Of a stretch of 64,000 nucleotides of DNA, positions 18,916 through 26,767 are shown piece after piece. Every line of letters begins with the position of its first letter. The stretch's first letter is position 1. Both the position numbers and the translations under genes were made by a program. Location of the stretch: the NCBI RefSeq assembly GCF_017539065.1, contig NZ_JAFYHP010000012.1, positions 115,227-179,226 on the forward strand, in the 5' to 3' direction. The stretch comes from Methanobrevibacter sp. (GTDB lineage Archaea > Methanobacteriota > Methanobacteria > Methanobacteriales > Methanobacteriaceae). A model generated the notes under the pieces. The model saw only the letters and a list, made by a program, of their open reading frames with translations, did no database searches and was not told the DNA's origin.

Positions 18916-19718
18916 TTATTGTCACCTTTAGCTTCTTGGTCTTGCATGCTTTCTGTAAGTGCAATCAAGGGGTGTTTATCATAATCAATGATTTCAATAT
19001 CGTCGAAAGTCTTGATTCCCGCTTTATCTGCGGTTTTTTCCATACCTAATCTGATGTCTTGACCTAAATCAACAACATATGAATCAATGGTTTTATATCC
19101 TTTTTGTACTGAAGCTACGGCTCTGTGATGGCCGTCAACTAAAATCCATCTATCGCCAGTTTTTACAACAATTGCTGGCTCAGCTAACCCTTTTTCTAAT
19201 TCATATGCTCTGCCTTCAAGTTCATCGGCATAAACCTTATCCTGAGTAGGTCTTAATTTATCAGTATCCACGGGCATATGTTTCAAAGTTGTTTTAATAC
19301 CATATAATTGCTCCATAGTCTTTTTAAAGTACTCTACTTTATTTGGAGTGGACCTTTCAATATGGGACCTGACCATATCTGTATTTGTAATTAAACCAAC
19401 TAAAGATCCATTCGAATCGACGACAGGCATTCTGGAAATCCCTTTTCTAAACATTACTCTAGATGCATCATTAATTGATAAATTCTGATTAGCGACAACT
19501 AGGTTTGTACTCATTATTCCTGAAACCTTATCCGCCCATTCTTTTGAGACGACATCGAATGCAGTTACCATTCCAACAAGTTTGTCATTTTCAACTACAG
19601 GATAACTGTTGTGGCGGCTTTCTTTCATAATTTCTATAACTCTTTCAGTTTCAGTATCCGGAGAAACATAGATGACATTTTTTGTCATATAATCTTTTAC
19701 AAAAGATTTTTTCCCCAT
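18912..19718 (-). CDS. CBS-domain protein with C-terminal ParB-like domain
   Basis: The protein has 268 residues. Two CBS domains occupy about residues 8-130 ([21 protein letters not shown] and [21 protein letters not shown]) and should bind an adenosine nucleotide. A ParB/sulfiredoxin-like domain follows, with the conserved [12 protein letters not shown]. In free-standing archaeal proteins this fold can have kinase-like or nuclease activity, so a chromosome-partition role should not be assumed. It sits 10 bases after gatB and overlaps hisE, in one operon. Confidence 0.85.
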   Translation of the reverse strand: MGKKSFVKDYMTKNVIYVSPDTETERVIEIMKESRHNSYPVVENDKLVGMVTAFDVVSKEWADKVSGIMSTNLVVANQNLSINDASRVMFRKGISRMPVVDSNGSLVGLITNTDMVRSHIERSTPNKVEYFKKTMEQLYGIKTTLKHMPVDTDKLRPTQDKVYADELEGRAYELEKGLAEPAIVVKTGDRWILVDGHHRAVASVQKGYKTIDSYVVDLGQDIRLGMEKTADKAGIKTFDDIEIIDYDKHPLIALTESMQDQEAKGDNK

Positions 19719-19728
19719 GTTATCCCTC

Positions 19729-21081
19729 CTATTCGATGTTTTCTCTTAAAAGCTTTACAGTCTCACCAGGGTCGGCTTTTCCACGAGTTATTCTCATTAC
19801 TTGTCCAACTAAGAAGTTAAGGGAAGCTTTTTGACCGGATAAGTAATCATCAACTGCTTTTGGATTTTCTTCAATTGCCTGTTTTACTGCAGCCAATACT
19901 TCGTCTTCGTTGACAACACCTAATAAACCTAACTCTTCAGCAATTTCTTTAGGTGATTTATCATTATTTGGCATTTGTTCAATAATTTTATGAGCTGCTT
20001 TGGCGGTGATTTCTTTTGATTCAATCATTTTCAAGTATTCTACCAAATCACTGACAGTAATTCCACTATCTGCGAAGTCTAATTTGTTATAAGATAATAC
20101 TCTTTTGAGTTCGTCTCTCATCCATTTAGCAGCAAATATTGGGTCAACTTCTTTTGCAACTTCTTCATATGCAATTGCCAAATCAAGTTCGGAAGTTAAT
20201 ACCTTAGCGGACTCTTCATCAATACCGTATTCTTTCACAAATCTTTTCACTTTGTTGTGAGGAGCTTCAGGCATTATGTCTAAAACTTTTTGTATAGTTT
20301 CATCAGAAATCTGCATCGGTGGCAGGTCAGGATCGGTAATGAATCTATAATCATCAGCATCCTCTTTCATTCTCATTCCAACAGTAATCATTTGAGATTC
20401 AAGGTATGCACGAGTTTCCTGTTTAACTTCAACTCCTCTTTTCACAAGATTCTTTTGTCTGATTAGTTCGAAATTCAATGATTTGTAAGCTCCTTTAATG
20501 GAGTTGATGTTTTTCATTTCAACCCTGTTTCCTCCATTGATGGAAATGTTTACGTCTGCTCTCATTGTACCTTCACCACGAGCAGCACCACTATATTGTA
20601 AAACACGAATCAATTCTTTTAAGAAGTTTCTTGCTTCTTCAGGAGATTTTATATCAGGTTCGGTTACAATTTCCACTAATGGAATTCCTGAACGGTTGAA
20701 GTTCACTGTACCCCTGTCAGGTTTGAATTGACCAGGATCTTCTTCAACGTGAATTTCTCTTATTCTGATTCCATTTAATTCGCCATTGAATCCAATTGGA
20801 ACAGAAGTTCTTTGATAACCGGATGGTAAATCAGGATAATCGTAGTGTTTTCTCATAAAATATGTAACATCTTGGTCTATTTCACAGTTGAGCATTAAAG
20901 CAATCATTAATGCATTTTCTAATGCTTTTTCATTTGTAGGATGTGGTTTTGCACCCGGTTGATTAAGACAAACTGGACAGATGTTTGTGTTAATTGGTGC
21001 ATCTTGATAATTTGTAGGGCAATCACAGAATAATTTTGATTGAGTTTCTAATTGAACGTGGATTTCAAGTCCACACATCAT
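19729..21081 (-). CDS. gatB: Asp-tRNA(Asn)/Glu-tRNA(Gln) amidotransferase subunit B
   Basis: The protein has 450 residues beginning CGLEIHVQLETQSKLFCDC, with zinc-site Cys residues in CDCP and CPVCLNQPG, the kinase core SGYQRTSVPIG and YRFITDPDLPP, and the tail YqeY domain. It phosphorylates mischarged tRNA-bound Asp or Glu for amidation by GatA and GatC, which are not in this window. The start is uncertain. The only in-frame standard start is the ATG pair at 21081/21078, but the GGGAGG ribosome binding site lies about 25 bases upstream. A 5-codon frame whose stop overlaps the ATG fills the gap. Confidence 0.95.
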   Translation of the reverse strand: MMCGLEIHVQLETQSKLFCDCPTNYQDAPINTNICPVCLNQPGAKPHPTNEKALENALMIALMLNCEIDQDVTYFMRKHYDYPDLPSGYQRTSVPIGFNGELNGIRIREIHVEEDPGQFKPDRGTVNFNRSGIPLVEIVTEPDIKSPEEARNFLKELIRVLQYSGAARGEGTMRADVNISINGGNRVEMKNINSIKGAYKSLNFELIRQKNLVKRGVEVKQETRAYLESQMITVGMRMKEDADDYRFITDPDLPPMQISDETIQKVLDIMPEAPHNKVKRFVKEYGIDEESAKVLTSELDLAIAYEEVAKEVDPIFAAKWMRDELKRVLSYNKLDFADSGITVSDLVEYLKMIESKEITAKAAHKIIEQMPNNDKSPKEIAEELGLLGVVNEDEVLAAVKQAIEENPKAVDDYLSGQKASLNFLVGQVMRITRGKADPGETVKLLRENIE

Positions 21082-21095
21082 ATCGACATCGTCAC
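21078..21095 (-). CDS. Possible 5-codon leader frame coupled to gatB
   Basis: Reading GTG ACG ATG TCG ATA TGA, this frame starts 11 bases after the GGGAGG element and its TGA overlaps the gatB ATG. It could bring ribosomes to gatB by termination-reinitiation. It may equally be chance, with gatB starting at a non-standard ATT codon next to the ribosome binding site. Confidence 0.2.
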   Translation of the reverse strand: MTMSI

Positions 21096-21204
21096 TAATA
21101 ATAATTCCTCCCTTTTAGGATAATTTTTATATTATCATTATATCTGTTTATTTCAATTTATAAATATTTGTTAAAAATAGGTGTTTTTGCAAAGATTTTA
21201 AAGA

Positions 21205-21238
21205 ATAAAAAAAGAAATAAAATTAATGAATTAATTTT
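21205..21238 (-). terminator. Palindromic hairpin at the nucleotidyltransferase stop plus U-tract
   Basis: AAAATTAAT (21219-21227) pairs with ATTAATTTT (21230-21238) with a 2-base centre. The TAA stop at 21233-21231 is in the stem. On the minus strand it is followed by TATTTCTTTTTTTATTC. Confidence 0.5.
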
Positions 21239-21998
21239 CAAATTCATCAATTAACTTTTGGGCTTGATTCCAATCGTTATGGTCATCAATTTCAGTCCAT
21301 TTGAGACCATTTGTTAAAACGTAGTCTATTGGACTAATATTACTTAATGTCTTGTATGCAAAATCGTAATAATTTTGTTTATCTTCGTCCATTAAACCTT
21401 CAAGAATTTCATTGAATTTTGAAATGTCTTTTTCAGCGACTTTTGAAACACCAATAAATTCACCAGTAGAACTTGGAATGTCAATTCCTTTTCCAATTTC
21501 TTTAATGGTTCCATTAGCTATTGTTTTATCTTCATTAAATGTTTCATTTTCAATAATCAGTTTAAAGGATTCTTCATTAAGGTCTTTATAATTATCTACA
21601 ATTAAACTAGTATTTTCTCTTTCAGCTATCCTTGTGATAATTTCTGGATCAACTACATTGTCTCCATTGATTAATATAAAATCATCTGCTTGGTTCTCTT
21701 CAATATATTTACTCGCAATGTATGTGGAGACAGAGGTGTTTGTAACATCGTATTTTTCATTTTCCAAGATTTTGATGTTAATTGAATATTTTTCCTCTAA
21801 TTTAGGAGCTAATTCAATTACTTTTTCCTTATTGTATCCAACAATCACTACAAAATCCTTAATGTCTTCGTTCATTAAGTTTTTCATCATTCTTTCAAGT
21901 AAAGTCATTCCATTTACTTCAAGTAATGGTTTTGGAATGTCTTTTGTGAGGGGCATTAATCTTGTACCCATTCCCGCTGATAAAATTACTCCAATCAT
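21231..21998 (-). CDS. Sugar-phosphate-type nucleotidyltransferase (LicC/TagD-like, CTP or UTP transferase family)
   Basis: The protein has 255 residues. The N-terminus has the nucleotidyltransferase signature SAGMGTRLMPLTKDIPKPLLEVNG, and the metal-binding Asp is in ILINGDNVVD. The C-terminal WTEIDDHNDWNQAQKL resembles LicC-like choline-phosphate cytidylyltransferases and related enzymes. The nucleotide and acceptor are not decided by sequence. It lies 4 bases after the GpsA-like gene, which suggests that the dehydrogenase product (glycerol 3-phosphate) is activated to an NDP-glycerol-like precursor; that is inference. A GGTGAT ribosome binding site precedes ATG. Confidence 0.8.
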   Translation of the reverse strand: MIGVILSAGMGTRLMPLTKDIPKPLLEVNGMTLLERMMKNLMNEDIKDFVVIVGYNKEKVIELAPKLEEKYSINIKILENEKYDVTNTSVSTYIASKYIEENQADDFILINGDNVVDPEIITRIAERENTSLIVDNYKDLNEESFKLIIENETFNEDKTIANGTIKEIGKGIDIPSSTGEFIGVSKVAEKDISKFNEILEGLMDEDKQNYYDFAYKTLSNISPIDYVLTNGLKWTEIDDHNDWNQAQKLIDEFEN

Positions 21999-22002
21999 AT
22001 TA

Positions 22003-22977
22003 TCACCATTTTATGTTCTCCCATAAAGTATTAAATGCTTTAATAGGAGTCATTCTTTCAATAATTACATCATAAACAAAATTTACAATATCGCTGTCAA
22101 TGTGGTTATTGGAACAGATATCTTTAACTGCTCTAATAGAATTTTTACCTTCAAATACAATTCCACTTGCTGCTTCATCGATAATTAATCGTTGACCATA
22201 TAAGATTCCAAGTGTATGATTTCTACTTTCAGAGGAGGTTGATGTTAAAATTAAATCTCCAAATCCACAGTATTCATGTGCGGTATCTGAAACTCCTCCG
22301 AATGCTTCAATAATTTTAATTGTATCTTTAAAACTTTTTGTTAAGATACCGTATCTTGCATTTTCGTTAATATTCATTCCTTCACATATTCCGTTAGCTA
22401 TTGCATTAATATTTTTTAAAACACCACAAAGTTCAATTCCTCTGATATCATTGATAATTTTAACTTTGAAATATTTAGTGGTTAGCACTTCTTTAACTTT
22501 TTGTGAATTTTCAGCCTTTCTTGATGCGATATTTGTCACAGTAGGCTGATTTAACATTATTTCAGACGCAAAATTAGGTCCGGATAATACTACATAATTC
22601 TCATTAAAGTATTCAGATATTAAATCCCCCATAGTTTTTAAAGAAGGATATTCAATCCCTTTTGCAGTTGTAACAAGAATGGTATCCTCATCAATCACAT
22701 CTTTTAAATTTTTTAAAGTATCTCTAAATGCAGATGACGGAATTGCTAAAAATATAATTTCACAATCGCTTAAATCATTTAAATTTGTGGTCGCTTTAAT
22801 GTTTTCGTTTAATTTCTGATTAGGATAGTAATGTGTATTATATCCTGTATTGTTAATATCATCACATAAATCCTGTTTTCTCACATGTAATAATAATTGA
22901 TTTACATTTTCACTGATTGTTTGTGAAATTGCTGTACCTAAAGAACCAGCACCAATAACTCCTACTTTCGATGTCAT
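22003..22977 (-). CDS. gpsA: NAD(P)-dependent glycerol-3-phosphate dehydrogenase-like protein (GpsA family)
   Basis: From the chosen start (324 residues) the protein opens VGVIGAGSLG, the dinucleotide-binding loop. It continues with LSGPNFASEI, the catalytic-Lys region GVLKNINAIANGICEGM and GFGDLILTSTSSESRNHTLG, all hallmarks of GpsA. A TTG six codons upstream is in frame, but the AAAAGGTG ribosome binding site fits ATG at 22977. Archaeal membrane lipids use glycerol 1-phosphate from a different enzyme, so a GpsA here points to another use of sn-glycerol 3-phosphate. Its coupling to a nucleotidyltransferase suggests a surface polymer precursor. Confidence 0.85.
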   Translation of the reverse strand: MTSKVGVIGAGSLGTAISQTISENVNQLLLHVRKQDLCDDINNTGYNTHYYPNQKLNENIKATTNLNDLSDCEIIFLAIPSSAFRDTLKNLKDVIDEDTILVTTAKGIEYPSLKTMGDLISEYFNENYVVLSGPNFASEIMLNQPTVTNIASRKAENSQKVKEVLTTKYFKVKIINDIRGIELCGVLKNINAIANGICEGMNINENARYGILTKSFKDTIKIIEAFGGVSDTAHEYCGFGDLILTSTSSESRNHTLGILYGQRLIIDEAASGIVFEGKNSIRAVKDICSNNHIDSDIVNFVYDVIIERMTPIKAFNTLWENIKW

Positions 22978-23029
22978 TATTACACCTTTTTTCAATAATT
23001 GTTTTTATTATTAATATATTAGTTATAAT

Positions 23030-24010
23030 TTAATATTTATTTTTTAAAGATTCTTTAACATATCGTTTGATAAATTTGTCTAAGTCTGGTGAAATTTCAC
23101 TTTGTTCAGGACCTAACTTGGTTTTATCAGTAAATGTTCCTTTTAATTCTCTTCCAGCCCATTTAACTTCCTCTTCAACTCTTTTCCCGTATTTAGTTCC
23201 AAACATTTTAAATAATGGGAATTTTGTAATTCCATTAGCTCCACTTAAAATTAATATGCCAATGTTTGCAAGATTATCAATCCAAGTTCCGCATATTATT
23301 TCAATATCGGGGAAAGCTAGTCTTACTTGGGATACAACTTGGGCATAATAAAGTGAGGCCGGCTGTGAAGAGTTAGCATAGATTGTTTCCTTGTGGGGAT
23401 TAAGAGAATAAAAAATAACTCTATCAATTTGATGCTCTTTAATGTAATCTATTATATACTGAACGTCATCTAGTGTTTCTCCTAGCCCTAAAATTATTGT
23501 GATTGCTTTTTTAAATCCTAAATCTCCAGCAACATCTAGCATATTACTGATGTCTTCTAATTTTTTAGAAGGACAAACTCTATTATGGATTTCAGGATTA
23601 GCAACTTCAACCGCACCAGTAATTCCTGTGATTTCATCATCGTATTGGTCTAAATCATCTGTGATTCCTGTATTTAACCAAACTCCCTCTCCGGTAATAT
23701 CTTTTATAGTTGAGGCAATATTTTTAATTTCTTGTGTTGTAAATGATTTGTATCCTCCTGATAAAAATTCTATATTCCAGTCAAGACGTTTGCACATTTC
23801 AGCTTCTGCATAAATATTTGAAATGTTTCGTCTTGCTTTTGTTGGATCTTTTATTTTTTCTTTTTGTGTAGACATGTAACAGAAGGCGCAATCTCCTTTA
23901 TCACACCACCATGATAAAAATACTGCTCTTTCAAGAGTAATTAAATTGCCATGATTTTTTAAAGTGACATCATTAGCTTTTTTAATTTGGTCAAATATGT
24001 TGGAATCCAT
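23030..24010 (-). CDS. Radical SAM protein, BioB-like, function unknown
   Basis: The protein has 326 residues. The cluster motif is C36-x4-C41-x2-C44 (WWCDKGDCAFCYM), one residue longer than the standard CxxxCxxC. It is followed by the glycine motif EFLSGGYKS and a BioB/HydE-like barrel (ITGAVEVANPEIHNRVCPSK, IILGLGET). It should reductively cleave S-adenosylmethionine. The substrate is not recognisable. It stands alone at the end of a minus-strand run, with the tRNA cluster divergent from it, so context gives no clue. Confidence 0.75.
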   Translation of the reverse strand: MDSNIFDQIKKANDVTLKNHGNLITLERAVFLSWWCDKGDCAFCYMSTQKEKIKDPTKARRNISNIYAEAEMCKRLDWNIEFLSGGYKSFTTQEIKNIASTIKDITGEGVWLNTGITDDLDQYDDEITGITGAVEVANPEIHNRVCPSKKLEDISNMLDVAGDLGFKKAITIILGLGETLDDVQYIIDYIKEHQIDRVIFYSLNPHKETIYANSSQPASLYYAQVVSQVRLAFPDIEIICGTWIDNLANIGILILSGANGITKFPLFKMFGTKYGKRVEEEVKWAGRELKGTFTDKTKLGPEQSEISPDLDKFIKRYVKESLKNKY

Positions 24011-24106
24011 ACTTGTATATTTGCTCTTTAAAGTTTATATAATAATAGTAATTAAAAATTATTGCATTCATTGTTTTTTCATGAAAAATTTAAAATAATC
24101 AAAACC

Positions 24107-24116
24107 TTTATATACT
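24107..24116 (+). promoter_or_regulatory. TATA box of the tRNA cluster
   Basis: TTTATATACT is preceded by AAAACC, a plausible BRE. Transcription would start near 24140, about 60 bases before tRNA-Asn. The element closely resembles the one at 38899-38918, upstream of a candidate small RNA. Confidence 0.5.
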
Positions 24117-24202
24117 ATACCAATAATAACTATTATTACTGTTTAAAGTCTTTTGATTTTTAATCATGGGTTTTATTTGGTTAAGTTAGATGGGTGTCTC
24201 AT

Positions 24203-24275
<73 letters not shown>

Positions 24276-24280
24276 CTTTT

Positions 24281-24354
24281 GGGCCCATAGCTTAGCCAGG
24301 TAGAGCGTCCGGCTCATAACCGGAAGGTCATGGGTTCGAACCCCATTGGGCCCA
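24281..24354 (+). tRNA. tRNA with CAT anticodon (elongator Met or Ile2)
   Basis: The acceptor GGGCCCA pairs with TGGGCCC, discriminator A. The anticodon stem CCGG(C) holds loop CTCATAA. The anticodon stem lacks the three G-C pairs of an initiator, so it is elongator tRNA-Met or the Ile2 species whose C34 is changed to agmatidine. The sequence alone does not decide. Confidence 0.93.
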
Positions 24355-24382
24355 TGGTAATAAAAACGTTATTTGTATATCT

Positions 24383-24457
24383 GCTCCGGTGGTGTAGTCC
24401 GGCCAATCATTTCGGCCTTTCGAGCCGAAGACTCGGGTTCGAATCCCGGCCGGAGCA
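24383..24457 (+). tRNA. tRNA-Glu (TTC)
   Basis: The acceptor GCTCCGG pairs with CCGGAGC, discriminator A. The anticodon arm TCGGC-CTTTCGA-GCCGA gives UUC. In organisms lacking GlnRS this Glu tRNA family is also connected to the amidotransferase route; gatB is nearby but for Asn/Gln tRNAs. Confidence 0.96.
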
Positions 24458-24515
24458 TTCTAAAAAAATTTGTTAAGATTTTTAATGGTTTCTATGTATC
24501 CTTTGTTTTTATTAA

Positions 24516-24598
24516 GCGGGGGTGCCCGAGAGGCCAAAGGGGACAGGCTTAGGACCTGTTGACGCAGGTCTACCAGGGTTCAAATCCCTGCTCCCGCA
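24516..24598 (+). tRNA. tRNA-Leu (TAG)
   Basis: This type II tRNA with a long variable arm (TTGACGCAGGTCTA) has acceptor GCGGGGG against CTCCCGC, discriminator A, and anticodon loop CTTAGGA. CCA is not encoded. Confidence 0.96.
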
Positions 24599-24633
24599 CT
24601 TTAACAATTTTTTTTCATTTGTTTATTATAAAT

Positions 24634-24709
24634 GCCGGGGTAGGGTAGGTGGTCATCCTCCGGGACTGTGGATCCCGGGACTCGGGTTCGAATCTCGGCT
24701 CCGGCCCCA
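24634..24709 (+). tRNA. tRNA-His (GTG), with CCA at its 3' end
   Basis: The acceptor GCCGGGG pairs with CTCCGGC, anticodon arm CGGGA-CTGTGGA-TCCCG. Position 73 is C, followed by CCA, unlike the neighbouring tRNAs. The base before the acceptor is T, so the G(-1) identity element is not encoded and must be added after transcription, as Thg1-family enzymes do. Confidence 0.95.
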
Positions 24710-24731
24710 TTTATAAAACTATTTTTTTCAT

Positions 24732-24756
24732 ATTACTTTTCAAATGCTCTCTCATT
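24732..24756 (+). repeat. 25-base repeat upstream of hjc (identical copy at 41635-41659)
   Basis: The element begins ATTACTTTTC and ends with AATGCTCTCTCATT, itself a small palindrome AATG-N6-CATT. It lies just upstream of a TATA-like TTTATATATG and about 46 bases before the hjc ATG. Its twin has the same position relative to another gene. Confidence 0.8.
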
Positions 24757-24801
24757 TTATTTATATATGGTCAAATTCAGATATTTTAATTGAGTGTTAA
24801 T

Positions 24802-25212
24802 ATGGCTAAAAAAGGATCTGCTGAAGAAAGGGATTTGGTACATAAATTATGGGAAAGGAATTTTGCTGCTATGCGCGCTCCGGCTTCTGGAGGGGCTACT
24901 AAAAGACCTTTACCTGATGTTATAGCTGGAAATGGTAAGATATATTTGGCTATTGAAGTTAAGACAACTACCAAAGATAAGATTTACATAGAAGAAGAAC
25001 AAATCACTTCCCTTTGCGAATTTTCAAAAATTTTTGGAGCTAAACCATATATTGGTGTTAGATTTAAATACACAAAATGGCTATTTTTAGAACCTAATGC
25101 TACTCCTAGAACTAAAAACGGAAATTATAAGGTCGAAAAGGATTATGCATTAGAAAAAGGCTTTGAAATTGATGAAATAGCGGGCATTGATAAACAAATG
25201 AAATTTGAATAA
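24802..25212 (+). CDS. hjc: Archaeal Holliday junction resolvase Hjc
   Basis: The protein has 136 residues from the ATG at 24802; a TTG four codons upstream is a weaker start because Hjc proteins begin at the MAKKGSAEERDL segment. Nuclease residues are E9, D39 in RPLPDVIAG, and E52-x-K54 in AIEVKTT. The conserved RAPASGG loop is present. Homodimers cut four-way DNA junctions during recombination and fork repair. It is a single-gene unit between tRNA genes. Confidence 0.95.
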   Translation: MAKKGSAEERDLVHKLWERNFAAMRAPASGGATKRPLPDVIAGNGKIYLAIEVKTTTKDKIYIEEEQITSLCEFSKIFGAKPYIGVRFKYTKWLFLEPNATPRTKNGNYKVEKDYALEKGFEIDEIAGIDKQMKFE

Positions 25213-25221
25213 TTGCAAATA

Positions 25222-25230
25222 TTTATATAT
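25222..25230 (+). promoter_or_regulatory. TATA box of tRNA-Trp
   Basis: TTTATATAT lies 33-41 bases before the mature 5' end of tRNA-Trp, which gives a short 5' leader of about 10 bases. Confidence 0.5.
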
Positions 25231-25262
25231 CATTAAAATGTAACTAATTATGTATGTTATGT

Positions 25263-25411
25263 GGGGTTATGGTGTAACCTGGCAGCATCGGGGACTCCAG
25301 TTGTCTTTGAAGAAATTATACGCGTAACTGAACAGTACTTGTTGTGATGAACAATTGGAGTACTGAGGCAAGAGACATCCCCGGATTGGGGTTCAAATCC
25401 CTATGACCCCA
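25263..25411 (+). tRNA. tRNA-Trp (CCA) with 76-base intron
   Basis: The acceptor GGGGTTA pairs with TGACCCC, discriminator A. The anticodon stem GGGGA/TCCCC is split after position 37 (G25300). The loop C-T-C-C-A-G plus A25377 restores seven bases. The intron spans 25301-25376 and its ends form a bulge-helix-bulge-like structure (one C·A mismatch in the central helix) with stem TTGTCT/AGGCAA. The T arm is GGATTGGGGTTCAAATCCC. CCA is not encoded. Confidence 0.95.
25301..25376 (+). ncRNA. C/D box guide RNA carried in the tRNA-Trp intron
   Basis: Boxes seen: C as TTGAAGA (25307-25313, imperfect), D' CTGA (25328-25331), C' GTGATGA (25344-25350, perfect) and D CTGA (25363-25366). The ten bases before box D pair with the tRNA's own anticodon loop and the intron start; the fifth base before D (G25358) faces C25297, position 34. 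This predicts 2'-O-methylation of C34, as known for euryarchaeal tRNA-Trp introns. The D' guide does not match tRNA-Trp position 39. Confidence 0.88.
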
Positions 25412-25469
25412 TTTTTATACAAACTTCTTTTCAAAACTTTTAATTACTTTCTAGATTATATTATCTTTC

Positions 25470-26075
25470 ATGAGCTCAATTGTTTTTATAATAGGTTTTA
25501 ATTATGATTCAAATTGTTATTTAATCAATGATAATATTTTAGTTGATACTGGTGCGGGCCATAATAAAGATTATTTATTCTCAAAACTTCGTGAAAATGG
25601 AGTTGAACCGGAAGATATTGAATTTGTTGTTAATACTCATTGTCATTTTGACCATATTGGAGGGAATCATTTCTTCCCGGATGCTAAAATTGCAGTTCAT
25701 AAATTAGATGCAATTTCAATTAAAAATGAAGATTCTTTAGGCACTTCTATTTCAGCATTTGAAAATGCTGATAACTCAAGAGTAGATATTGAATTAGAAG
25801 AAGGGGACAAAATTGCCGATTTTGAAGTAATCCATACTCCGGGACATACTAGTGGGGGAATATGTCTTTGGGATGGTAAAAACTTAATTAGCGGAGACAC
25901 AATATTTGCTGGCGGCGGTGTTGGCAGAATGGATATTGGTGGCGATTATCAAGACATGAAAAACAGTGTTAAAAAATTAATGGAATTAGATGTTAAAAAC
26001 ATCTATCCTGGACACGGTCCAATAGTTGAAGGAATTGGAAAAGAGCATATTAAAATGTCTTATTCAATTCTCTAA
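25470..26075 (+). CDS. MBL-fold metallo-hydrolase (glyoxalase II-like)
   Basis: The protein has 201 residues. The metal-binding motif is NTHCHFDHIGGNHFF, with downstream ligands in TPGHTSGG, ISGDTIF and YPGHGP. This is the short hydroxyacylglutathione hydrolase-like group, whose archaeal members usually act on unknown thioesters or lactones. It ends 12 bases into the convergent trkA-like gene. No ribosome binding site is seen before ATG, so the message may be leaderless. Confidence 0.88.
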   Translation: MSSIVFIIGFNYDSNCYLINDNILVDTGAGHNKDYLFSKLRENGVEPEDIEFVVNTHCHFDHIGGNHFFPDAKIAVHKLDAISIKNEDSLGTSISAFENADNSRVDIELEEGDKIADFEVIHTPGHTSGGICLWDGKNLISGDTIFAGGGVGRMDIGGDYQDMKNSVKKLMELDVKNIYPGHGPIVEGIGKEHIKMSYSIL

Positions 26076-26714
26076 TTTTTTAGAAACCTTTTTTAAAGTT
26101 CCTCGTTTAAGAAGTAATGATACTTTTTCCCCAAGGTTTATTGTATCATCAGGTTGTGGAATGATCAATTTGCCTTTTTTATAAGTAGCAACAATTATGT
26201 AGTCTTTTGTAGGGGAAATGTCCTTAAAACGTTTTCCAACAACCTTTTTATTTGTTATTGTCATTTCAATAATTTCTGCATCTCCTTCGCCAAGGGTGGT
26301 TAATTTTGATACTCTTGGATTTGTTACATATTGCGCTAAATCTCTTGCAGCACTTATTTCGGGACTTATTACTTTATCAATCCCTACTTCTTTAAATGCT
26401 TCTTCGTGATCAGGGTTACTTACACGAGCAACAATGGTTTCAACATCATATTTTCTAACTAAGATGCATGAAAGTAAATTTGCTTCGTCATTTCCAGTTG
26501 TTGCAATAAAACAATCTGCGTCTTCGATATTTGTTTCTTCAAGTAGTTTAGAACTTGTCCCATTTCCATGAATAACGAGCGCATCTAAATCTGCTGCGAC
26601 TTCATTACATAATGCTTCATCACTTTCGATTAAAGTAATGTCAGCACCACTATCAATCAATAAATTCGCAAGAGCACGGCCAACACGGCCTCCTCCCATA
26701 ATAATTGCATACAC
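26064..26714 (-). CDS. trkA: TrkA family potassium uptake regulatory protein
   Basis: The protein has 216 residues. It contains one RCK-N Rossmann domain (YAIIMGGGRVGRALANLLIDSGADITLIE) and a C-terminal TrkA-C domain from about residue 135. It binds NAD(H) or ATP/ADP and gates the TrkH-type channel. It starts at GTG with a GAGGGTGA ribosome binding site. It follows trkH, 53 bases downstream in the same direction, so the two form one K+ uptake unit. Confidence 0.92.
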   Translation of the reverse strand: MYAIIMGGGRVGRALANLLIDSGADITLIESDEALCNEVAADLDALVIHGNGTSSKLLEETNIEDADCFIATTGNDEANLLSCILVRKYDVETIVARVSNPDHEEAFKEVGIDKVISPEISAARDLAQYVTNPRVSKLTTLGEGDAEIIEMTITNKKVVGKRFKDISPTKDYIIVATYKKGKLIIPQPDDTINLGEKVSLLLKRGTLKKVSKKLEN

Positions 26715-26767
26715 AAAATCACCCTCAAATAATTAATAATCAATATTTATTTTATGATAATATAAAT

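Noticed and set aside
18912..19718. Chromosome partitioning ParB
   Set aside because: Only the short ParB-like fold is present with CBS domains; there is no helix-turn-helix, no ParA gene and no parS-like repeats nearby.
24120..24140. Palindrome AATAATA/TATTATT just after the tRNA-cluster TATA box
   Set aside because: Only A/T bases and short; such matches are frequent at this base composition.
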